Below, piece after piece: positions 25,104 through 33,904 of a stretch of DNA of 64,000 bases; within the stretch, counting starts at the first letter, position 1, and the number at the start of each line of letters is the position of its first letter. The stretch comes from an uncultured Eubacteriales bacterium (GTDB lineage Bacteria > Bacillota > Clostridia > Oscillospirales > Oscillospiraceae), in NCBI GenBank assembly GCA_934572535.1, contig CAKTLJ010000008.1:17678-81677 (forward strand), read 5' to 3'. Below the pieces are notes generated by a model, which did no database searches, was not told the origin of the DNA, and saw only the letters and a list, made by a program, of their open reading frames with translations. A program made the position numbers and the translations under genes.

Positions 25104-27566
25104 TTAGTCCATGGGATTGACATCCATCAGGACTGAGAGGCCCCGATTGACCTTGTCTTGCTGGGCCATTCGGATGACTTGGGCGAGGATCGCCCGGGTA
25201 TCTTTGTCGTTCCGGCTCTTGACTAAGATGCAGTACCGGTAACGGTTGTTGACTTTCAAAACGCCGGCGGGAGCAGGACCCAGCACCTCGGTCTCCTGAC
25301 CGCCGGCCCGCCGCGCCCACATCCAGGGCTCCAGGCTACGCCGCAGAACGGCGCACAGCCGCAGGACCTGGTTCTCCTCCGGTCCCGTAACGGTGAGCCG
25401 AAAGAGGTCGGCAAAGGGCGGGAAGCGGAGCATCCGCCGCATCTCCCGTTCGCCCTCATAGAAGGCGTCGTAATCCTGACGGGCGGCCAGACGGATCACG
25501 TCGTTGTCGGGGGTCCAGGTCTGGAGGACCGCCCGGCCAGGCTTGTCCCCTCGCCCCGCCCGGCCCACCACCTGGGTCAGCAGGGAGAAGGTCCGCTCGG
25601 CGGCCCGGTAGCTGTCCGCGTACAGGGACAGGTCCGCGTCCACCACCCCCACCAGGGTCACGTTGGGGAAGTCCAGCCCCTTGGCCACCATCTGGGTCCC
25701 CAGGAGAATGGGGATGCGCTTTTTGCGGAAGCGGTCCAGCAGGACCTCGTGGGACTGCGTGGCGCTGATGGTGTCCGCATCCATGCGCATGACCTCGGTC
25801 TCGGGATAGCACGCCAGCAGCTCCTCCTGGAGCTTCTGGGTCCCCATCCCCACGAACCGCAGGCGGCCATAGCACTTGGGACACAGGTCGGGCAGCGGCT
25901 CGGAATGGCCGCAGTAGTGGCACATGAGGCGGCCGTTGGCGCTGTGGTAGGTCAGGTGGACCGAGCAGCGCGGACAGGTCGGGACCTCCCCGCAGTCTCC
26001 GCAGATCGCCATGCGGCTGTTGCCCCGGCGGTTCAGAAAGAGGATGCTCTGTTCCCCCCGCCGGAGGTTTTCCTCCAGCTCCTCCCGCAGACGCTGGGAG
26101 AGGCCCGAGGCGTTGCCCTGGCGCAACGCCTCCTTCATGTCGGTGATGTACACCTGGGGCAGCGCCTGGTCGTTGTATCGTTTGTTCAGGGTGAAGAGAT
26201 GGTACTGCCCGGTCTCGGCGGCGTATCGGCTGTCCACCCCTGGGGTGGCAGAGCCCAGCAGCAGGAGGCTCCCGTGCTGGGTGCAGCGAAACTTGGCCAC
26301 GTCCCGGGCATGGTAGCGCACCATGCTCTCCGACTGGTAGCTTCCCTCCTGCTCCTCGTCCAGGATGATGAGGCCCGGGTCGGGCAAGGGGGCAAAGACG
26401 GCGGATCGGGTGCCGACGACCACCTTGGCCAGCCCTTCCCGCACCCGCTTCCATTCGTCATATCGCTCCCCGGTGGGCAGGCAGCTGTGGAGGACCGCCA
26501 CCTGACGGCCGAAGTGGGTCAAAAAGGTCTGCAACAGGCTGGGGGTCAGGGCGATCTCCGGCACCATGACGATGGCCCCTCTTCCCTGGTCCAGCACAGA
26601 CTGGATGAGGTGGAGGTAGACCTGGGTCTTGCCGCTGCCGGTGACCCCGTAAAGGAGGGCCGCCGCAGGCTCTCTCTTTCGAAGCAGGCTGTCCAACCCC
26701 TGAAAGGCCGCCTGCTGCTGGTCGTTGAGGGACGACAGAGGCTCGTTCTCCCCGATCTCCGGCAGCTCGTGCCGAAAGACCTCCTGCTCCTCCAGGGTGA
26801 GCACACCGCTCTTGGCCAGGCCCTTCACGGTCTGCATGGACGAGCCGGTGAAGTAGCACAGCTCCTTCGCGCTGGCGCTGTCCAGGCTGCACAGCAGCTC
26901 CGTGACGGCGTAGCGCATGGGGGCCGCCTTTCTCTTGGGCGTCACCAGCGCCATGGCCTCGGCAGGCTCCATGGCCAGGCGGGCCACCTTCTCGGTCTTG
27001 TCGCCCACCTTTCGCCGGGCGCTGGCCTCCTTGACCACCAGACCGGCCTTTTCCATCTCCCGAAAGGTCCCCCGGGGATCCTTCAGGTCGGGAATGGCTT
27101 TCAGCTGGTCCAGGTCGATCCGGCCGCCGTTGGCAAAGAGGATCTCCACCAGGCGGCGGGCCTTGGGGTTGGTCTCCGCCCAGGCGTAGGCCACTCGCCG
27201 GTCCACGCCCTTCGCCAGGGTGTATCCGTCCTTCAGGACATACCAAAGGCCCGTGGGCAGCATGGTCAGGGCGGCAGCGTAGACGGTGCAGAAGAATCTC
27301 TCCCGCATCCAGAGCGCCAAGCGAATGGCCTCCCGGTCCAGGACCGGTGCCTCGTCCAGCAGGGTGCGGATCTGCTTTAGCTTCCCGGTCTCCCCCTCTT
27401 CCAGGGAGAGGACCAGGCCCTCGCAGGGGCGGTTGCCCGCGCCGAAGGGGACCAGCACCCGCATCCCCGGCTCCAACCGGTCCGCCAGCTGCGGGGGGAC
27501 CCGGTAGGAGTAGGGCCGGTCGATGGCAAAGGTGGCAGCGGAAAGGGCGATCTTGGCGATATTCAT
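25104..27566 (-). CDS. priA: Primosomal protein N' (replication restart helicase)
   Basis: PriA (820 aa) reloads the replisome at collapsed forks. An N-terminal DNA-binding domain (ATFAIDRPYSYRVPP) precedes Walker A GVTGSGKTQVYLH, LILDEEQEGSY (DEEQ where DEEH is usual), and a zinc-binding insert with paired cysteines CGDCGEVPTCPRC and CHYC...CPKC. Motifs TQMVAKGLDFPNVTLVGVVDADLSLY and QVVGRAGRGDKPG complete the helicase core. It lies between rpoZ and def, the standard order. Confidence 0.97.
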   Translation of the reverse strand: MNIAKIALSAATFAIDRPYSYRVPPQLADRLEPGMRVLVPFGAGNRPCEGLVLSLEEGETGKLKQIRTLLDEAPVLDREAIRLALWMRERFFCTVYAAALTMLPTGLWYVLKDGYTLAKGVDRRVAYAWAETNPKARRLVEILFANGGRIDLDQLKAIPDLKDPRGTFREMEKAGLVVKEASARRKVGDKTEKVARLAMEPAEAMALVTPKRKAAPMRYAVTELLCSLDSASAKELCYFTGSSMQTVKGLAKSGVLTLEEQEVFRHELPEIGENEPLSSLNDQQQAAFQGLDSLLRKREPAAALLYGVTGSGKTQVYLHLIQSVLDQGRGAIVMVPEIALTPSLLQTFLTHFGRQVAVLHSCLPTGERYDEWKRVREGLAKVVVGTRSAVFAPLPDPGLIILDEEQEGSYQSESMVRYHARDVAKFRCTQHGSLLLLGSATPGVDSRYAAETGQYHLFTLNKRYNDQALPQVYITDMKEALRQGNASGLSQRLREELEENLRRGEQSILFLNRRGNSRMAICGDCGEVPTCPRCSVHLTYHSANGRLMCHYCGHSEPLPDLCPKCYGRLRFVGMGTQKLQEELLACYPETEVMRMDADTISATQSHEVLLDRFRKKRIPILLGTQMVAKGLDFPNVTLVGVVDADLSLYADSYRAAERTFSLLTQVVGRAGRGDKPGRAVLQTWTPDNDVIRLAARQDYDAFYEGEREMRRMLRFPPFADLFRLTVTGPEENQVLRLCAVLRRSLEPWMWARRAGGQETEVLGPAPAGVLKVNNRYRYCILVKSRNDKDTRAILAQVIRMAQQDKVNRGLSVLMDVNPMD

Positions 27567-27600
27567 GGATGTGCCCTCTCCTCCTTCTCCTCAGGGATCG

Positions 27601-27846
27601 TTACTCCGCTTCCGGCAGGTCCTCTTCTTCCTCTTCCGGGAGGGGTTCCTCCGCCACGGGTTCCTGGGGGAGCTTGCCCTCGGCGATCTCCCGGACGGCG
27701 ATGCTGACGGTCTTATCCTCCAGCTTCTCGCCCGCCTCCTCGGCCTCGTTGGCGATCTGGCGGGCCCGGGCGGCCACCACGTTCACCAGCTTATAGCGGC
27801 TGGGCACCTGGGCTAACAGTTCATTCATGGCGGGATACAGCAACAT
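27601..27846 (-). CDS. rpoZ: RNA polymerase omega subunit
   Basis: The 81-residue omega subunit helps RNA polymerase assembly and binds near beta'. MLLYPAMNELLAQVPSRYKLVNVVAARARQIANEAE is the conserved part. The C-terminal third is a low-complexity Glu/Pro tail, longer than strictly needed. It starts 6 bp after the gmk stop, the usual gmk-rpoZ pairing. Confidence 0.95.
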   Translation of the reverse strand: MLLYPAMNELLAQVPSRYKLVNVVAARARQIANEAEEAGEKLEDKTVSIAVREIAEGKLPQEPVAEEPLPEEEEEDLPEAE

Positions 27847-27852
27847 AAAACA

Positions 27853-28452
27853 TTACACTCCTTCTACTAAATGGATCCGTCTCTCCTTCCGGCAGCCCTC
27901 GGCGGTGAGGATGGAAAAGACCTCCTGCACCGCGTGGTCCACCGTGTCGTTGACGACGATGTAGTCATACTTCTTCACTTCTTTGGCCTCCTGACGGGCG
28001 ATGGTCAGACGCTTCTGGATGGTCTCCTCGTCGTCGGTGCCCCGGGCGTGGAGCCGTCTGGACAGCTCGTCAAAGGACGGCGGCACCAGGAAGACGGACA
28101 CGGCCTCGGGCATCTTGTCCATGACGGCGGTCGCACCCTTCACCTCGATCTCCAAAAGCACGTCGATCCCCCGCTCCAGGTTCTCTCGGATGACCTTCAT
28201 CGAGGTGCCGTAGAAGTTGCCGTTGTACTCGGCGTACTCCAGGAATTCTCCCCGCTCGACGCGGGCCAGGAAGTCCTCACGGGTGACAAAGTGATAGTGC
28301 GTCCCGTCCACTTCCCCTTCCCGGGGCTCCCGGGTGGTGAAGGAGACGGAAAAGTGGATGTCCGGCCGCTGCGCCAGGACCTTGCTGATGACGGTATTCT
28401 TGCCCACGCCGGAGAACCCGGAGAGCACGATAAGGGTACCTTTTTGATTCAT
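27853..28452 (-). CDS. gmk: Guanylate kinase
   Basis: Gmk phosphorylates GMP to GDP. The 199-residue product has the P-loop [15 protein letters not shown], with Asn in GKNT where most enzymes have GKGT or GKST. The GMP-binding part [20 protein letters not shown] and the lid [27 protein letters not shown] follow. It overlaps remA by 4 bp and precedes rpoZ. Confidence 0.96.
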   Translation of the reverse strand: MNQKGTLIVLSGFSGVGKNTVISKVLAQRPDIHFSVSFTTREPREGEVDGTHYHFVTREDFLARVERGEFLEYAEYNGNFYGTSMKVIRENLERGIDVLLEIEVKGATAVMDKMPEAVSVFLVPPSFDELSRRLHARGTDDEETIQKRLTIARQEAKEVKKYDYIVVNDTVDHAVQEVFSILTAEGCRKERRIHLVEGV

Positions 28453-28712
28453 TCTTCTTCCTCCCCTGCTGCCTCTTCGCGGCCGTTCAGGCGGCCTGCC
28501 ACCGTTTCCGGCTGCAACGCGGAGAGGACGATATGGTCGCTGTCTGTGATCAGGACCGCCCGCGTGCGGCGGCCGTAGGACGCGTCGATCAGGTTGCCCC
28601 GTTCCCGGGCCTCCTGGACCATGCGCTTGATGGGCGCTGAGTCAGGACTCACCACGGCCACCAGTCGGTTCGCGGAGATCATATTGCCAAATCCGATGTT
28701 GATCAGCTTCAC
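28449..28712 (-). CDS. remA: RemA/DUF370 family regulator
   Basis: RemA-type proteins are small DNA-binding regulators that activate biofilm matrix genes in Bacillus; the family is conserved next to gmk in Firmicutes. The 87-residue product shows the invariant core [33 protein letters not shown] and [18 protein letters not shown]. It ends with an acidic tail. It lies between yicC and gmk with a 4-bp overlap to gmk. Its target genes here are unknown. Confidence 0.93.
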   Translation of the reverse strand: MKLINIGFGNMISANRLVAVVSPDSAPIKRMVQEARERGNLIDASYGRRTRAVLITDSDHIVLSALQPETVAGRLNGREEAAGEEEE

Positions 28713-28727
28713 GAAACTGCCTCCCGA

Positions 28728-29606
28728 TCACTCAATGTTCTGGACCTGCTCGCGGATCTTCTCGATCTCACCCTTGATGTCCACCACCACGCGGGCCAGT
28801 TCCACATCGCTGCACTTGGAGCCGATGGTGTTGGCCTCGCGGTTGAACTCCTGGATCAGGAAGTCCAGCTTTCGGCCAATCGTGCCGCCCTTGGCGAGCA
28901 TCTCGTCCAGCTGGGACAGGTGACTGCGGAGGCGGACGGTCTCCTCGTCCACGGCCACTTTATCGGCAAAGATGGCCGCCTCGGTGAGGATGCGGCTCTC
29001 GTCCAGCTGGGTGTTGGCCAGGACCTCCTCCATCCGCAGGCGGAGCTTTTCCCGGTACTCGGCCACGGTGGCGGGCGAGAGCTCCTCCACCTTGGTCAGC
29101 AGGGCGGAGATGTTGGCCGCCTTGCTCTGGACATCTTCGGCCAGCTTGGCCCCTTCCCGCTCCCGCATGGCGTTGAAATCCTCCAGCGCTGCGGCCAGGA
29201 CCTGGGCGATGTCTCCGGCGATCACGTCGGCGTCCCCCTGCTCCTTTTCCACCAGGAACACATCGGGGAAGCGGGACAGGAGGGACACGGAAATATCGTC
29301 CCGGAGGCCGTAGGCCTCCCGCATCTGGAGCAGGGCGTTGTAGTAGCCGTCGGCCACAGGCTTGTTCAGCGTCACGGCTACCTTGTCGGCGGCTGTGCTG
29401 TCAATGGACACAAAAACCTCCAGCTTGCCGCGGCCCACGCTCTTCTGGACCTGAGACTTGATGGTCTCCTCGGCAAAGACGTACAGTCTGGGGATCTTCA
29501 CGGAGCAGTCCAGGTATCGGTTGTTCACGGACCGGAGCTCCACAGTGATGGCACGGTCATGGAGAACTGCTTCGCCCCGGCCGTAGCCCGTCATACTTCG
29601 AATCAA
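28728..29606 (-). CDS. yicC: YicC family endoribonuclease-like protein
   Basis: The 292-residue protein is a YicC/YloC-family member; some are known endoribonucleases affecting sRNA and mRNA turnover. The N-terminus IRSMTGYGRGEA and the DUF1732 C-terminus with LDFLIQEFNREANTIGSKC are diagnostic. The TTG at 29606 is preferred as start because it gives the family-standard N-terminus and has GAGGTG 7 nt upstream. An ATG 27 bp earlier has no such support. It is probably first in the yicC-to-rsgA run. Confidence 0.92.
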   Translation of the reverse strand: MIRSMTGYGRGEAVLHDRAITVELRSVNNRYLDCSVKIPRLYVFAEETIKSQVQKSVGRGKLEVFVSIDSTAADKVAVTLNKPVADGYYNALLQMREAYGLRDDISVSLLSRFPDVFLVEKEQGDADVIAGDIAQVLAAALEDFNAMREREGAKLAEDVQSKAANISALLTKVEELSPATVAEYREKLRLRMEEVLANTQLDESRILTEAAIFADKVAVDEETVRLRSHLSQLDEMLAKGGTIGRKLDFLIQEFNREANTIGSKCSDVELARVVVDIKGEIEKIREQVQNIE

Positions 29607-29668
29607 GAGAAACACCTCATTTATCGTTGTCAATCGGCCCGCGGTCCGGACCGGAGAATGCGCGAAGA

Positions 29669-30241
29669 TCAGTGGCAGGAATCACACAGGCAATTCATGC
29701 AGTATAGGGTCGTGCACAGGGTACACAGGTCGTTGTTGCCTTGGTAGGCGCCGCGGTTCATGGTCATATTCATGCTGTTCATGGCCTGGCGGTACTCCAT
29801 GTTGTTGGGGTCCATGCTGCAAGCCGTCCAGAAGTTCTGGCGGGCATCGTCCAGCCAGCCCCGGCGGTAGGACACCATCCCCATGAGATAGTACCACTCG
29901 GCGGAGTTGGTCTGGGAGGCGCGCAGAACGCGCTCGGCCTCGGCCAGGTTGTTCTGGTTGATGAGCTGGCGGACGCGGGCATAGCCGGAGGCGCCGCTCT
30001 GCTGGTATCCCCCGCCGTAGCCGGTTCTGCCGGAGGACTGGTAGCCGCCCTGGGTCCGCATCTTTACGATGGCGTCGTAGGCCTCGTTGATCTCCTTCAT
30101 CTTGGCTTCGGCCAGGTCGGCCAAGGGGTTATTGGCATAGTTGTCAGGGTGATACTTCTTCACCAGCTCCCGATAGACCTTCTTGATCTCCTCATCGCTG
30201 GCAGAAGAACTGACGCCCAAGACGGCATAGGGATCGTTCAT
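29669..30241 (-). CDS. J-domain protein with cysteine-rich tail
   Basis: Residues 1-65 form a J domain ([20 protein letters not shown], then the HPD motif in KKYHPDNYA), which would stimulate a DnaK-type chaperone. A Gly/Tyr/Gln-rich linker follows ([17 protein letters not shown]), then a TPR-like helical part ([19 protein letters not shown]). The extreme C-terminus is unusually cysteine-rich, with six Cys in the last 19 residues ([19 protein letters not shown]), plausibly a metal site. Length is 190 aa. The start has AAGGAG upstream and overlaps the preceding gene by 4 bp. Not the housekeeping DnaJ, as there is no central zinc-finger domain. Confidence 0.87.
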   Translation of the reverse strand: MNDPYAVLGVSSSASDEEIKKVYRELVKKYHPDNYANNPLADLAEAKMKEINEAYDAIVKMRTQGGYQSSGRTGYGGGYQQSGASGYARVRQLINQNNLAEAERVLRASQTNSAEWYYLMGMVSYRRGWLDDARQNFWTACSMDPNNMEYRQAMNSMNMTMNRGAYQGNNDLCTLCTTLYCMNCLCDSCH

Positions 30242-31128
30242 ATGGTAGTCTCCTTGTGATTGGTTCGTTGGTTTTGTTTCTGTTTCCGTTTCCACTGGCC
30301 GGTGAAGACCGCTTCCTCCACCGCGGGAAGGCCCGTGTGCAGGATGTGGCCCAGAAGGCCCTCCCACTCCCCCCAGTCCAGGAGGGCATAGGCCGTGTCC
30401 GCAACGCCCAGAGAGGCGTGCATGGTCTCCCGCAGGCGGTCCTTCTGCTCCTCGGCCTGCTGGCCGTAGCGAGCCAGGATCGGGTTGTAGCTGCCGGACT
30501 TCCGGTCCTCCTCCAGGTCGTCCCAGGCATCGGCCAGGTAGATCCAGCGGCCCACATGGTAGAGGATCTGGCTCACGGCGCTGACCCGGGCGGCAGGCTC
30601 CATGCGGGTGGCCGCCCCCTGGAGGATGCGGGCGAAGGTGTCCGCCGGGCGGTCCAGGGAGGGGGTGTTGGCCTCCTCCAATTGGTGCAGCTCCTCCAGG
30701 CACCGCCGCACCGTCTGGTCAAAGTCCGGCCGAAAGGCCGCCGCCCGTTCATACTGACGCTTGAGGGCGAAACAGGCCAGCTTCCCGGCCGCCCGCTCCT
30801 TCCGGTCTCCATCGAGGATGGAGTCCTGGAGCTTCCACCAGGTCAGGATCATGCTGGCGTCCGCCGCCGCCTCCAGGGCGGGGTTCCCGATCCAACAGGC
30901 CTTTTTCTTCCACGGCTTGGCGGGGCAGGTGCGGAGGGGAAACTGCCCCTCCGAGGCAGGCTGGGCCAGCAGCATGGCCAAAAAAACGAAGTCATAGTTG
31001 AGGATCATCTGGGCGCTTCGGCCGTACCGCTCTCCCAGCGTCCGGCACAGGCCGCAGTAGACCCCTTGGTATCGCTGGGCGTCCGCCGGGCTGAGCGCGC
31101 TGGTAACGGCTCTTACATACCCGAACAT
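30238..31128 (-). CDS. DUF5685 family protein
   Basis: The 296-residue protein matches the clostridial DUF5685 family: [36 protein letters not shown] with its YCGLC motif, then a helical body rich in Trp and Asp ([25 protein letters not shown]). The function is unknown; the DAWDDLEED stretch resembles Asp-rich metal or diphosphate sites in all-helical enzymes, but that is only an impression. It overlaps the J-domain gene by 4 bp and the RseC-like gene by 16 bp, so the three are one operon. Confidence 0.8.
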   Translation of the reverse strand: MFGYVRAVTSALSPADAQRYQGVYCGLCRTLGERYGRSAQMILNYDFVFLAMLLAQPASEGQFPLRTCPAKPWKKKACWIGNPALEAAADASMILTWWKLQDSILDGDRKERAAGKLACFALKRQYERAAAFRPDFDQTVRRCLEELHQLEEANTPSLDRPADTFARILQGAATRMEPAARVSAVSQILYHVGRWIYLADAWDDLEEDRKSGSYNPILARYGQQAEEQKDRLRETMHASLGVADTAYALLDWGEWEGLLGHILHTGLPAVEEAVFTGQWKRKQKQNQRTNHKETTI

Positions 31129-31553
31129 GCCCGCTTGATCTCCACGATGTGGAAGCGCAGCCCGTTTTGCTTCTTCATGTGGCGGTCCCAGCCCACAGCG
31201 GCCAGGATGCCCACCGCAAAGCCCACGAAGGCCAGCAGGACCTGAAGCCCTTCTCCCAGGGCGGCGCCCACGGCCACAAAGTAAAAGACCAGGGCCAGGA
31301 TCAGCGGCAGGATATACACGATGGCGGCGGTCTTGAAGAAGGCGGCGTTTTCACTGCGCACCTTGACCACATCGCCCTGGCCGGCCTGCACGTCGTTGAA
31401 GGCCGTCACCACGGTGTGGGTGTTGGTCATCATCTTCTCGCACCCGGCGCAGTCGGCGCAGCTGTGGGCCGCGCCGCAGGCCGTCTCGCGTTCCACCGCG
31501 ATCTGTGCCATGCCGTTTTCCAGCACCTTTTTTACCACTGCGATTTGTTCCAT
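31113..31553 (-). CDS. SoxR-reducing system RseC-like membrane protein
   Basis: This 146-residue protein fits the RseC/MucC family. A cytoplasmic N-terminal domain with a cysteine cluster, CGAAHSCADCAGCEKM (4 Cys near residues 26-39), is followed by two membrane helices (AIVYILPLILALVFYFVAVG, about 77-96, and LQVLLAFVGFAVGILAAVGW, about 104-123). Relatives sit with Rnf/Rsx complexes or act in redox signalling; here the partners are a DUF5685 and a J-domain gene instead. The assignment is by motif layout. Confidence 0.78.
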   Translation of the reverse strand: MEQIAVVKKVLENGMAQIAVERETACGAAHSCADCAGCEKMMTNTHTVVTAFNDVQAGQGDVVKVRSENAAFFKTAAIVYILPLILALVFYFVAVGAALGEGLQVLLAFVGFAVGILAAVGWDRHMKKQNGLRFHIVEIKRACSGM

Positions 31554-31605
31554 ATCAAAGCCTCCATTCCGCCGCCTTTCGCGGCATAAACAGACGATGG
31601 TTCGT

Positions 31606-32853
31606 TTACGAGGAAGGGGTCAGGCGCAGGGCCACGCTGTAGCGGGTCCCCACGACGTCCATATCCTTCTGCTCTCCCCCCGCAAAAGAGACGGTTGCAG
31701 GGAGTCTCTGGATCGCGTCCATCCGGGCCGCCGCGGACAGGTCCACCTCCACGGTGATCTCGTCCGCCGTCAGCTTACTGATCTGACCGGCGGTCCCTCG
31801 GACCCAGACGTAGAGCTTGGGGCTCACCAGGCTGGCCGTATAGCCCTCCGGCACGTTGATCAGGCTGATATTGCCCGTGGCGATCAGGCGGCTTTTCAGC
31901 TTGTCCTGGGACACCGTCACCGTGGCATAGCTGGATGCCCCCCAGGCCTTGACCCCGCGGGGGAGGCGAATGGGCAGGGCGTAGGAGGTCTCGCCATAGA
32001 CCTGGCTCAGGTCGATCTCGCCCAGAGAGATGGACGCGGGCAGCTCCTCCCGGTTCTCCGCCACCACGGTGACGGAAGCCGGCTCAATGTCATAGGTCAC
32101 GTCCTGGCCGGTCACGCCGTCACCGGCCAGGAAGGCCACGGTCAGCGGGATGTTCACCACCTGGCGGACCGGCACGGTGATCTCCACCTCGGTCGCGCTG
32201 CTCGTGATGTTTTCCAGGTCCTTGATCGGCACGCCGTTCTTGTCCATGAAGACGACCGGGGCCTGCTCCACGATGGTGTCGCTGACCGCCTCGCCGCCCA
32301 CCTGCACCTGAGCGTGGTCGAACCGCGCCAGGCTGTCTTCCGGTCCTGTCAGCTCCAGCTCGCTGGGGTCGGTGGTCGCGTTACCGGCCAGGCAGTCCTT
32401 CGCCTCGGTGCCGACGAACTCACCCCGGACCTGGATGGTCTTGGTCCCCTTCTTCTTCACGGTGACCGTGACCTTTCGCTCGTTCCAGCTGGAAACGGCA
32501 ACGTTGTCGGTGTTGATGTGGGAGGGGAAGACCGTCTTGCAGATCAGGTCATACTCCCCCTCCTCGGTGATGGCAGACACGTCCACCATCAGGGAGACGT
32601 TTTTCTTATCCAGCTTCATGAGGGTCTTCTTCTTGCCGGTGACCTTCAGATTCATGGCCTCCTGGCTCAGATCGGTCACCATCAGGCCCGCCTCCGACAG
32701 CTGAGACTCCCCTTGCAGCTCCACGGGCAGATCCCGCAGGTTGGCGCTGCCCGTGGGGTTTTCGACGTTGATGACATAAAACCACAGGCCAAAGGCGAGG
32801 AGGACCGCCAGGGCCATGTTGACCATCTTGCGGTTTTTTTTAGTGTTTTTCAC
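31606..32853 (-). CDS. cdaR: YbbR-domain regulator of c-di-AMP synthase
   Basis: CdaR (415 aa) binds and modulates CdaA from outside the membrane. One N-terminal helix (MVNMALAVLLAFGLWFYVIN, about 10-29) anchors a chain of about four YbbR repeats of ~85 residues, each with LPVEL/PVRQVV-type strands (RDLPVELQG, FPSHINTDNVAVSSW, EVEITVPVRQVVNIPLTV, TADEITVEVDLSA). It overlaps the end of cdaA by 14 bp, the usual cdaA-cdaR pair. Confidence 0.93.
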   Translation of the reverse strand: MKNTKKNRKMVNMALAVLLAFGLWFYVINVENPTGSANLRDLPVELQGESQLSEAGLMVTDLSQEAMNLKVTGKKKTLMKLDKKNVSLMVDVSAITEEGEYDLICKTVFPSHINTDNVAVSSWNERKVTVTVKKKGTKTIQVRGEFVGTEAKDCLAGNATTDPSELELTGPEDSLARFDHAQVQVGGEAVSDTIVEQAPVVFMDKNGVPIKDLENITSSATEVEITVPVRQVVNIPLTVAFLAGDGVTGQDVTYDIEPASVTVVAENREELPASISLGEIDLSQVYGETSYALPIRLPRGVKAWGASSYATVTVSQDKLKSRLIATGNISLINVPEGYTASLVSPKLYVWVRGTAGQISKLTADEITVEVDLSAAARMDAIQRLPATVSFAGGEQKDMDVVGTRYSVALRLTPSS

Positions 32854-33712
32854 AGTTTGCCGACCTCCCTCGCCGGAAGAGCCCGGCTCGCTTGCGGATC
32901 TTATCGGAGACGACCTCCTCCTGGGGCAGCAGTTCGTTGGTCAGGACACGGCCCAGGGTCTCAGGCGACAGATGGCGGCGGAGGTTCCCGTGCACCACCA
33001 CGGAGATCGCGCCGGTCTCCTCCGAGACGATGGCCACCACCGCGTCGGAGCGTTCGCTCATGCCCAGACCGGCCCGGTGGCGCATCCCCAGCTCCTTGCT
33101 CAGGTTCATGCTCTCCGACATGGGGAGCATACAGCCGGCGGCCACGATCTTGCCCTGGCGAAGCACCACGGCGCCGTCGTGAAGCGGGGCGTTGGGGAAG
33201 AAGATATTCTTTAACAGCTCGCTGGTGACCGAGGACTGGAAGGCCGTCCCCGAGGAGATGACGTTGGACAGGTCGGTGTCCCGCTCGAAGACCATGAGCG
33301 CGCCTACCCTGTTTTTGGACATCTCGCCATAGGCCTCCACCGTCTCGTTGATGGCGGTCTCCAGGTCGTTGGTTGGGGTATTGCTGCGGAAGATGCGGTA
33401 GAGATTGTTGCTGCCGATCCGCTCCAAAAAGCGCCGGATCTCCGGCTGGAAAATGATGACCAGCGCCAGAAGCCCCAGCTCCACCGCCTTGCTCAGGACA
33501 AAGTTGATGGCGTTCAGGTTGAACTGATAGGACAGCCACATGACCACGAAGAGGAGCAGCAGGGCCTTGGCCACCTTGGCCGCGTTGGTCCGCTGGAGGA
33601 TGTTGATGCCCTTGTAGATGATATAGGACAGGATGGCGATGTCGAGCATGTCAGAAATGGTGATCTGGCGAAGATATCCCACCGCTGTGGTTACGTACTC
33701 AAAGATCGACAT
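32840..33712 (-). CDS. cdaA: Diadenylate cyclase CdaA
   Basis: CdaA makes c-di-AMP from two ATP and controls potassium and osmotic balance and wall homeostasis. The 290-residue protein has three N-terminal membrane helices (about 18-95), then the DAC domain with its catalytic motifs LHDGAVVL and MRHRAGLGMSE. The start MSIFEYVTT at 33712 is preceded by AGGAGGTG about 13 nt away. The open frame reaches 33793 without a second ribosome-binding site. Its own promoter is at 33797-33825. Confidence 0.95.
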   Translation of the reverse strand: MSIFEYVTTAVGYLRQITISDMLDIAILSYIIYKGINILQRTNAAKVAKALLLLFVVMWLSYQFNLNAINFVLSKAVELGLLALVIIFQPEIRRFLERIGSNNLYRIFRSNTPTNDLETAINETVEAYGEMSKNRVGALMVFERDTDLSNVISSGTAFQSSVTSELLKNIFFPNAPLHDGAVVLRQGKIVAAGCMLPMSESMNLSKELGMRHRAGLGMSERSDAVVAIVSEETGAISVVVHGNLRRHLSPETLGRVLTNELLPQEEVVSDKIRKRAGLFRRGRSANCEKH

Positions 33713-33796
33713 ATAAGACCTTGCACCTCCTGTCTCGAATTTTCTATGCGCGGCGGAGGGGAAGGCTCCGCCAAGGATCCGATGGTAATTCAAGTT

Positions 33797-33825
33797 ATTA
33801 TACTGTATTTCCGGCCTATTTACAA
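33797..33825 (-). promoter_or_regulatory. cdaA: cdaA-cdaR promoter
   Basis: On the minus strand TTGTAA (33825-33820) and a perfect TATAAT (33802-33797) are 17 bp apart, placing the start point about 78 nt before the cdaA ATG. Confidence 0.75.
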
Positions 33826-33863
33826 CCCCGCCGGGCCAGGAATTTTCCGCTTTTCCCCATAGG

Positions 33864-33890
33864 AAAAGCGCCTCGGCAAGCCGAAGCGCT
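33864..33890 (-). terminator. Intrinsic terminator after the cysteine-desulfurase-like gene
   Basis: AGCGCTTCGG and CCGAGGCGCT pair (one mismatch) around a 4-nt loop, and the minus strand then reads TTT. It separates this transcript from cdaA. Confidence 0.7.
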
Positions 33891-33904
33891 CTCCCTTCCC
33901 CGCC

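Noticed and set aside
29669..30703. An open frame running from the DUF5685 gene into the J-domain gene, suggesting a fusion
   Set aside because: The upstream part is out of frame with the DUF5685 protein and has no family features. The J-domain start at 30241 has a good AAGGAG and a 4-bp overlap.
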